Below, piece after piece: positions 57,320 through 64,000 of a stretch of 64,000 nt of DNA. The notes under the pieces are model-generated. The model saw only the letters and a list, made by a program, of their open reading frames with translations, was not told the DNA's origin and ran no database searches. Source of the stretch: Boletus sp. NGJ (taxonomy: Eukaryota > Basidiomycota > Agaricomycetes > Boletales > Boletaceae); NCBI GenBank assembly GCA_019096195.1, contig JAGTXK010000139.1, forward strand, positions 496,001 to 560,000, read 5' to 3'. Position 1 is the first letter of the stretch. Every line of letters begins with the position of its first letter. The position numbers were made by a program, and so were the translations under genes.

Positions 57320-57802
57320 TGTTATGAATCCCTTTCGGAAAACAAACCACAAGGCTCGGAAATGCTTTGCAGGCTACACGAGTCCTGGCTGAACGAATCA
57401 GGTGGGAGAGTCTTAGTCCTGGATATTCCCAACCCTACGACGACCGATGGCCGAAGCTAATAGGTTGTTGGAGGAAGATACAAGTGGATTAGACTGGGGA
57501 TACCAGTCGTCAAAGTGCTAGTTTATATACATGAGGGAAATGCGCACGGACCATGCTGTGCGTGTGATAAATTACTACGTATGGTAAGACAGAGATTAAT
57601 AGGGCTGTGTGAGAAGAGCGGAAATTAAAAGGTCGTGGATCACATGAGGTATGATGTCATATGACGTCATAGGTTCTAGACCTATCATGTGATATGTTTC
57701 CACGGTCACGTGCACAGTCACGTGACTTATGAGAAGAAAAGGTGAAGAAGATGAAAAGTAAGTGAGCGTTTGAAAAGTTTGAAAATTTCCCATATTATTA
57801 CA
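57320..57802 (-). repeat. 3' LTR of the chromovirus
   Basis: 483 bp, TG...CA ends on the plus strand. In element orientation it carries a TATA box (TATATAAAC). On the plus strand it has TGACGTCA at 57,662-57,669, CACGTG at 57,707-57,712 and again at 57,719-57,724, and a palindrome GGTTCTAGACC. Next to it inside the element is a purine-rich tract on the minus strand (AAAGAGGGGGTAG). Confidence 0.92.
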
Positions 57803-58200
57803 CTACCCCCTCTTTAAGACTCGAATTCCAGACGAGTCGTTGTTTTTTCGTTTTCGGTGAAATTTTCATAAGGTGAGAATAAAGAAGCGAAAGCTGAAAA
57901 TGATAAACCACGAAGCTTGCGTGGTGCGGAAGGATTAAGACGATGGAAATCTTGAACTGCATCCGGTGCAGTTACGTGAATGTCTTCAGATTCCCAGGTT
58001 CTATCGGTTTCATCATAACCCTTCCAATGAACCAAATATTCTATTTTGCCTCTTTTCATCCTGGAAGCGGCGATATAATCAACTTCAAACTGCTCTTCAC
58101 CTTCTTCGTCAATTTCTATAGCGTCGGGACGAGATTTAGGCTGTCCAGGCAGCGTATCTCTATATGGTTTGACGCGAGAAATGTTCACAGTTGGATGGAT
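57803..58200 (-). other. Chromovirus: chromodomain end of pol
   Basis: The segment carries a chromodomain near the C-terminal end of the integrase region, with AASRMKRGKIEYLVHWKGYD and TWESEDI. Such domains are known to steer integration of chromoviruses toward heterochromatin by binding methylated histone H3. Fossil. Confidence 0.85.
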
Positions 58201-58569
58201 GTGAACAGAATTAGGTAGTTTGAGCGTTACGGCGTTAGGAAGTACCCTAGTGATAACGTAGGGACCAATCCATTTTTGTGTAAGTTTCTTCGCCGTATAA
58301 GGAAGTTTTAATTTATCTGTTGAAAGCCAGACTTGCTGACCAATAGAATATTCTGGTGCTGTAGGATCGTTTTTTATCGGAAGAGGTGATCATCCTCTCT
58401 CGTGTAGCTTCCAGCGCTTCTTCAATCTCTTATGGTTACGCCCAATTTCGTCTGCAAAACCCGTGAGAGATCCTTCGAAACCCATTCGTGGTATGTAGTT
58501 TCGTGTGATTTTAAAGGGAATTTCTCCAGTGGCCGTAGTGACGGTGTTATTGTGAGAGAATTGGGCTAA

Positions 58570-59350
58570 CTTCAGCCATTCGACCCAGTCGTTTTGTTTC
58601 TTTCCGGCATACGCACGAGATACTGTTCGAGATCTCGATTAACGCGTTCGGTTTGTCCGTCTGTTTGCGGATGGTATGCCGTAGAGATTTTTTGTTTTAT
58701 GCCAAGAAGCTTACAAAGCTCTTGGGTGAAAGCGGAAACGAATTGTGGTCCTCGATCTGATACGAGGGTAGAGGGAAGTCCATGTGTTGACCAGACATGG
58801 TCTCTAAATAGTATAGCAAGATCTTTTGAGGAACATGTATCGTAAGTTGGTATAAAAATAACTTCTTTTGAGAATCTGTCCACAACAACACATATAGCGG
58901 TAAATGATTGTGAAGGCGGTAAGCCTGTAATGAAATCTACTGATAAGTCTTCCCATGGTCTTTTTGCTGCGGGAAGAGGAATGACTTTTCCTGCCGGTGC
59001 ATTTTGCTTACCCTTCGTGAGGGCGCACACTTGGCAGTGATCTACGTAAGTTTTTACGTCCTTTGTGACTCCTGGCCACGAGAAATATCGAGAAAGAGTA
59101 TGTATAGTTTTAGAATGACCGCCGTGTCCTGCAATAGGCGAATCATGACATAATGTAATGATTTCGGTACGTAGAGATTCAGGTACGTAGATTTGATCTT
59201 TTTCGTTTTTGAATAGATTAAGTTCTGAGTAGAAAAGGAAATTGTTTATAGCATCGACGTTATGTTTTTTAGATTCTTTTTGTATTTTTGTCATGAGATC
59301 GGAAGAAAGAGAAACGTGATTTATAAATATAGAAGGAGGAAGAACGGTGA
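58570..59350 (-). other. Chromovirus: integrase region
   Basis: Contains the integrase zinc-binding part (HDSPIAGHGGHSK and CQVCALTKG) and the catalytic core with SVDFITGLPPSQS, VSDRGPQFVS and YHPQTDGQTERVN, giving the D-D-E triad. Fossil. Confidence 0.9.
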
Positions 59351-59399
59351 CGTTTTGATTATGATCTACAACTGCGTCACCGTGATCTGGTCGTCGAGA

Positions 59400-60710
59400 T
59401 AGAGCATCGGCTCTCCCATTGGACGATCCAGGTTTGTATACGAAAGAATAATTAAATTCTTGAAGAAGTGCGTGCCAACGTGCTTGACGTCCGCTAAGCG
59501 TTTGAGGCTTCTTCCAATATTCTAGATTTTTATGGTCAGTCCAGATTTCAAACCTTTCGCGACCAATTAAATAATGGCGCCATTCTTCTAGGGCGCGAAT
59601 TACTGCAAGTAATTCTTTATCGTAGATTGGGTAGTTGCGCTCTGCGCTGTCAAAAGAGTGAGAGATAAAGGCGACTGGTCGCCAGTTACTCATCATTGCA
59701 TAAGGTGGAGAGCACTGCTCCCGTGGCGATGTCTGAGGCATCGGTTTCCACGCGCATTTCTTGATCGCGATTAGGATACGCGAGAAGTGGCGCTTCCGTA
59801 AATTTTCTTTTTAAGTTCGATGAATGCTTCTTGTTGATCTGGACCCCATTTGAATGGAACGTCTTTCTTGGTAAGATCGTTCAGGGGTCGCGCGATTTGT
59901 GCGAAGCCTTCTATGAATCGTCTATAATAATTACAGAGTCCGAGAAAGCCTTGAAGTTGCTTCAAGCGAGTAGGAATTGGCCAATCCATGACCCCAGCTA
60001 CTTTCTTCGACTGCATTTCTACCCCCTCTTTAGATACCACCATTCCTAAGAAATCTACTTTTTCTGCCGAGAAGGTACACTTTTCTGGTTTTACGTAAAG
60101 GTCGTTTTCGCGGAGACGGCGTAAAACTTCCTTTACAACTTCTTCGTGTTGCTCTTTTGTCTTTTTTGATGTGAATATCATAATGTCGTCGATGTAGATG
60201 ACGACTACCGCATACATGTCGTTAAATATATCGTTCATCATCGTTTGAAACGTGGGGGGAGAGTTCGTGAGACCGAAATACATAACGGTAGGTTCGTATG
60301 CTCCAATAGGGGTAACGAATGCCGCTTTCCATTCATCGCCTTCTTTGATGCGGACATTGTTATATCCCCATCGGAGATCCATAGCCGTAAATAGATCCGC
60401 GTTTTTGAGTCGATCAATTAATTGCGGGATAAGAGGGAGTGGATAGGAATTCTTGATCATTCCTTCGTTTAAATAGCGGTAGTCCATAACCATTCGTTTT
60501 TTGCCGTCTTTTTTAGGAATGAAGAAGACGGGAGATGTCTGTGGAGATTTGGAGGGTTTGACATAACCCTTTTTGACTTCCTTTTCGATGAACGTTCTGA
60601 CTTCTTCCATCTCGATGTCCGAAAGGGGAATAACACGTCCTTTCTTGGGGATGAAGTCTTCTTTGAGATCGATTGCATGATCCCAGTGTTTTCGTAAAGG
60701 CATCCTCTGA
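59400..60710 (-). other. Chromovirus: reverse transcriptase and RNase H region
   Basis: Reverse transcriptase blocks are KKGYVKPSKSPQTSPVFFIP, KKDGKKRMVMDYRYLNE, TAMDLRWGYNNVRI and the catalytic YIDD in VVVIYIDDIMIF. RNase H follows, with ERNYPIYDKELLAVIRALEE and WRHYLIGRERFEIWTDHKNL. Fossil. Confidence 0.92.
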
Positions 60711-60768
60711 GATTCTTTCTCCGAAAAGACATCTAAGAAATTCGTGATAAGTTAATGGAACTTTTTCT

Positions 60769-61400
60769 TTAAGTCCTTCTTCTATTGTACGTAGTTGAGC
60801 CGGCTCGTAAGAGGAAGTGGGTCCTAGAGCCCATAATTTTACAGTAGGAGGTACAGCGAGGAAACATAATTGTCTGTTTTACCCAATCGATGTCAGGGTT
60901 ATGACGATATAGCCAGTCATACCCGATGATCATTCGATGAGTTCCTAATTTAGATATGTACGCGTCTATGACTTCGTAGTGTCCTTCGATTTCCACCATC
61001 AGTGTTACCGCGTGACGGATCGGTCCGATTGCTCCTTCCGAACCGTCAGCGTTATGTATCTTAATGGGGTTGTCGATGGTATAAAAAGGTATTCCGTGAC
61101 GTTTTACATAGTCCTGATCTATGAAAGTATGCGACGCTCCCGAATCCAGGAGGGACTGGAAACGGTAACGCGACCACTGGCCGTTAACGTTGCACGATAC
61201 TATGGTTTCGAGGGAAAATTCTCCACCATAGGAAAGTGTAGATGCTTGGTTTAACGTGACCTTTGTGGGTTTATAGATATTCGATATTTTTTGTTGTTTT
61301 ACGAGGGAATTAAGTACACTTAATTCTGGTGCCGCGCTCAATTGAGACACCCTCGCAGATTTCATTGATAGTTTACGTAGTACAGCGGAGAGATCGGAGA
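60769..61400 (-). other. Chromovirus: aspartic protease region
   Basis: Contains the retropepsin motif LLDSGASHTFID and, further on, IIGYDWLYRHNPDIDW, typical of the gypsy protease-RT linker. Fossil. Confidence 0.88.
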
Positions 61401-61499
61401 TAGGAAAATCGGTACTTGTACATGTCGTAAGAGAAGATGAAAAAGAAGAAGAAAGTTCTTGCCGCTGAGTTCCCTCTGTACTCATTGGCGCTGTCCATT

Positions 61500-62650
61500 T
61501 AAAGCCTGTGCAGCTCGGGCTTTTGCTTCCACCTCGAACTTGTCTCGATAGTATGCTTCCGCCTCATCGGAAACATAGGTCCTTGCTGCTACACTTGGTG
61601 CCGCTGTAGCTGACGGGAGGTTGCGGGAGTGGTCGTTGTGCGTATGCGCGAGATTGGGTTTCGTTAAAAAAGGAGGGATCCTCGTTTTCTCCCTGATTTT
61701 GCTCGATGTACGAGCCTTGGTTCCAGTCCCAAATCTGGCGTTGCATAGGTGGACGGCCAGTCCGTTTGAAAGGGTTCGTCGGGCAGTTAGGTTTAATGTG
61801 GCCGGGTTTGCCACAGTGGAAACAGGTTCTGGTTTCCTTGGAAGGTCCAGCCTGCTGGACACCTATTTCCATGGGCGCACCGCGACCCGGTTGTGTTCCT
61901 ACTGCCGTGTAGGTTGGGCGATATGAATTGTGTGGGGGCTGCCCACGTGGAGGAGGGAATGAGGAACGTGGGGGTTGAGATCTATGAGGGGGGCCACGCT
62001 CGTTCGCGATCTGTTCGAATGCCCGACCTATTGTTCTATAGTTTATGACTAGGTCTTCGTAGTCAAAGTTGCGGGCGGGGCTATTCAAACGAGATCGTTC
62101 GTAGATTTTGAAGTCTACTGCCTTTTTCAGTAGAACTTCGGCGTGGTGATCGTCGATATACGACTCTTTTCTCAAGATCTCAAACCTGTTGTAGGAATAG
62201 GTCAATAGGGTGACCGTTTTGTTTCAAGGCCTCGAGTTTCCTTAATGACTCGTGGGCCAAGGTATCGATACAGAAGTGGGTTTTGATCTGCTCCTGTAAC
62301 CTATTCCAAGTGGGCCAAGCATTGGCTCCTTTTGCCGGTAGCAAGAGTCCCGTTTGCGTCCGTCTCGATGGTAGCTTCCTCATCTGAGGTAGTGTTCCAT
62401 AATCAATTGTGCGAAGGATTCCGCTTTTCCTTCGAGACGGGAGAGGACAGCGATGTCCATGATCTTGTTATTTTTCCATTTCTGGGCGTCAACCCAGAGA
62501 CGGAGCTTTATCCACCAAGGGCGGAAGGATGACCTTGTGCCGTCCCATTTCCCAGGATCAGCGATTTTCTTTGTGATATTTTCCTTGTCGCGTTCCTGAG
62601 TAAGGTCGGCGAGTTTTTGGACGAGTTCGTCAATGTCGACTCTAGACATA
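61500..62650 (-). other. Chromovirus: gag region
   Basis: Gag-like segments with WDGTRSSFRPWWIKLRLWVD, KTHFCIDTLAHESLRKLEAL and a nucleocapsid zinc knuckle CFHCGKPGHIKPNC near 61,830-61,790. Fossil. Confidence 0.85.
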
Positions 62651-63264
62651 TCGAGGGTTTGGTCTTAGGAAGTGATGTGGGGCGAAGGTAGGAGCGGAAG
62701 TATTGAATGCGGTAGAGTGCGAATGCGGAGGAGGGGCGAAGAGGTCTGACTTTGTCGGGGTTTCTGATATAGGTTTTCCTTTTCCTGCGTCGGTCTTCTT
62801 TCAGAACCTTACTACCAGATATCTTACAATCCGGTTCTGGGGTTCCTACGCCTTCGTAGGAGTCGAAGTAGAGGTCGTTGAAAATGATGGGCAACGGTGA
62901 TGGGGGACCGGAGGATGACTGCTTTTACTACAAGCAGGTGTAGCACGGGAGAAAGGCGAGATAAATCTCCTTAACGCTACTTCGTGACGTCACAGGTAAT
63001 CACGAGAACCTGGGTTCACTATCGTAGAACCAGCGTACGCTCAAGTCGGCAACCACCTGAGAAGTGGGGCTAGTGCACTATGCCCGGCAGCAACGTTATC
63101 CTTATTTAGTACGCCGGACGAGCGTGTATGCAAGAGTTTCGGCGAGTTCTTTTCTCGTCACCGTCAAGTGGTGAATACTATGCAGATGTCCCTTAAAACG
63201 CTGGGCCCGCGTATATCTCCTTAGCTCTGGAGTCCGAGCGTTGTGTATAGCAGTCTAATCCAAG
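62650..63264. other. Chromovirus leader region
   Basis: Non-coding stretch between the 5' LTR and gag, containing the primer-binding region beside the LTR (CTTGGATTAGACTGC on the minus strand). No match to the common initiator-Met tRNA primer site was recognised. Confidence 0.55.
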
Positions 63265-63747
63265 TGTTATGAATCCCTTTCGGAAAACAAACCACAAGGC
63301 TCGGAAATGCTTTGCAGGCTACACGAGTCCTGGCTGAACGAATCAGGTGGGAGAGTCTTAGTCCTGGATATTCCCAACCCTACGACGACCGATGGCCGAA
63401 GCTAATAGGTTGTTGGAGGAAGATACAAGTGGATTAGACTGGGGATACCAGTCGTCTAAGTGCTAGTTTATATACATGATGAGAATGCGCACGGACCAGG
63501 CTGTGCGTGTGATAAATTACTACGTATGGTAAGACGGAGATTAATAGGGCTGTGTGAGAAGAGCGGAAATTAAAAGGTCGTGGATCACATGAGGTATGAT
63601 GTCATATGACGTCATAGGTTCTAGACCTATCATGTGATGTGTTTCCACGGTCACGTGCACAGTCACGTGACTTATGAAGAAAAGAGGTGAAGAAAATGAA
63701 AAGTAAGTGAGCGTTTGAAAAGTTTGAAAATTTCCCATATTATTACA
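63265..63747 (-). repeat. 5' LTR of the chromovirus
   Basis: 483 bp, same length and ends as the left LTR and about 97-98 percent identical by eye. It carries the same TGACGTCA (63,607-63,614) and two CACGTG motifs (63,652-63,657 and 63,664-63,669). Confidence 0.92.
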
Positions 63748-63752
63748 AAACC
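63748..63752. repeat. Target-site duplication, right copy
   Basis: AAACC directly after the right LTR, identical to 57,315-57,319. Confidence 0.9.
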
Positions 63753-64000
63753 AACAGTCTGTGATGAACAAATGTGAATGATGCTACCACCTGAATACAA
63801 TAGCTCACTGATTTGAGTAGTGACAGAACATTGCTCACATTAGAGGCTACTGCTGTAAATCTCCATCTCCAAGGGGATGATTTGGACTATATGCTATTTA
63901 GTGTCAAGGTATGATACAATGAATGGAGATAATGCTTACAATGATAACTGACATTATCGCCCTAATATAATAGAGGACGGGGCAATGATAGACAACAAGA
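63753..64000 (-). other. Continuation of the interrupted repeat-associated sequence
   Basis: 248 bp to the right of the insertion. It should continue the minus-strand sequence found left of 57,315. It contains splice-like signals but no recognisable domain and runs off the window. Confidence 0.4.

Larger units (their letters stand above)
57320..63747 (-). mobile_element. Ty3/gypsy LTR retrotransposon with chromodomain (chromovirus), broken
   Basis: A 6,428-bp element reading on the minus strand, bounded by 483-bp LTRs and a perfect 5-bp target duplication (AAACC). In element order: 5' LTR (63,747-63,265), leader, gag with a zinc knuckle, aspartic protease, reverse transcriptase, RNase H, integrase, chromodomain, a purine-rich tract next to the 3' LTR, and 3' LTR (57,802-57,320). 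The order protease, RT, RNase H, integrase, chromodomain places it in the chromovirus branch. The coding region is in several separate pieces, with perhaps five or six breaks, so I regard it as a fossil. The two LTRs differ at about a dozen of 483 positions by eye (about 2.5 percent), so the insertion is fairly recent. It lies within older repeat-associated gene sequence. Confidence 0.93.

Noticed and set aside
1-64000. tRNA, rRNA or CRISPR features
   Set aside because: No A/B-box pair with a foldable cloverleaf, no rRNA-like stretch and no regularly spaced short repeats with unique spacers were seen by eye.

Overview
The window is nuclear DNA of a filamentous basidiomycete, most likely an agaricomycete. 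The evidence is many short introns (mostly about 45-60 nt, with GT donors and AG acceptors), compact intergenic gaps, clearly fungal orthologues such as NIP7, CGR1, YHM2, VPS18 and Byr4, and a chromodomain Ty3/gypsy element. The species cannot be fixed from the sequence alone. Exon joins were done by eye from splice signals, reading frame and remembered family sequences.

Layout. Positions 1-49,221 are gene dense: about 26 protein genes on both strands, one every 1.9 kb. From left to right: a low-molecular-weight tyrosine phosphatase (cut by the window edge), a SH3BGR/glutaredoxin-like protein, a short-chain dehydrogenase, seipin, two conserved fungal proteins of unknown role, an LCCL membrane protein, a Trp-Gly-rich zinc-finger-like protein, a WW-domain protein, TRAPPC8/Trs85, an Mpv17/PMP22 protein, the mitochondrial carrier YHM2, a tail-anchored coiled-coil protein, a histidine phosphatase of the SHB17 type, VPS18, CGR1, a Ser/Pro-rich unknown, SEC39, NIP7, NRDE2, Byr4, VPS20, a mitochondrial-type PP2C, a gamma-glutamyltransferase-like enzyme, prefoldin subunit 6 and mitochondrial ribosomal protein uS17m. 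Most are housekeeping genes. Four act in membrane trafficking (TRAPPC8, VPS18, SEC39, VPS20) and two in 60S ribosome assembly (CGR1, NIP7). Several pairs are head to head with only 60-240 bp between start codons, so they probably share promoters.

From about 49,250 to the right edge the picture changes sharply. There is an AT-rich stretch, a tandem pair of about 1-kb LTR-like repeats, pieces of multi-exon genes that look like multi-copy agaricomycete families, further LTR-like remnants, and a 6.4-kb Ty3/gypsy chromovirus on the minus strand (57,320-63,747) with 483-bp LTRs and a perfect 5-bp target duplication. The chromovirus has its usual parts (gag with a zinc knuckle, protease, reverse transcriptase, RNase H, integrase, chromodomain) but its coding region looks broken. 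It sits inside older repeat-associated sequence.

No tRNA, rRNA or CRISPR signal was seen. The points most worth a second look are the Trp-Gly-rich protein at 8,355-9,377 (possible Argonaute-hook type), CpG decay between the tandem repeats, the ATF/E-box cluster in the chromovirus LTR, a one-base frame slip in SEC39, and a long YHM2 intron that may hide micro-exons.
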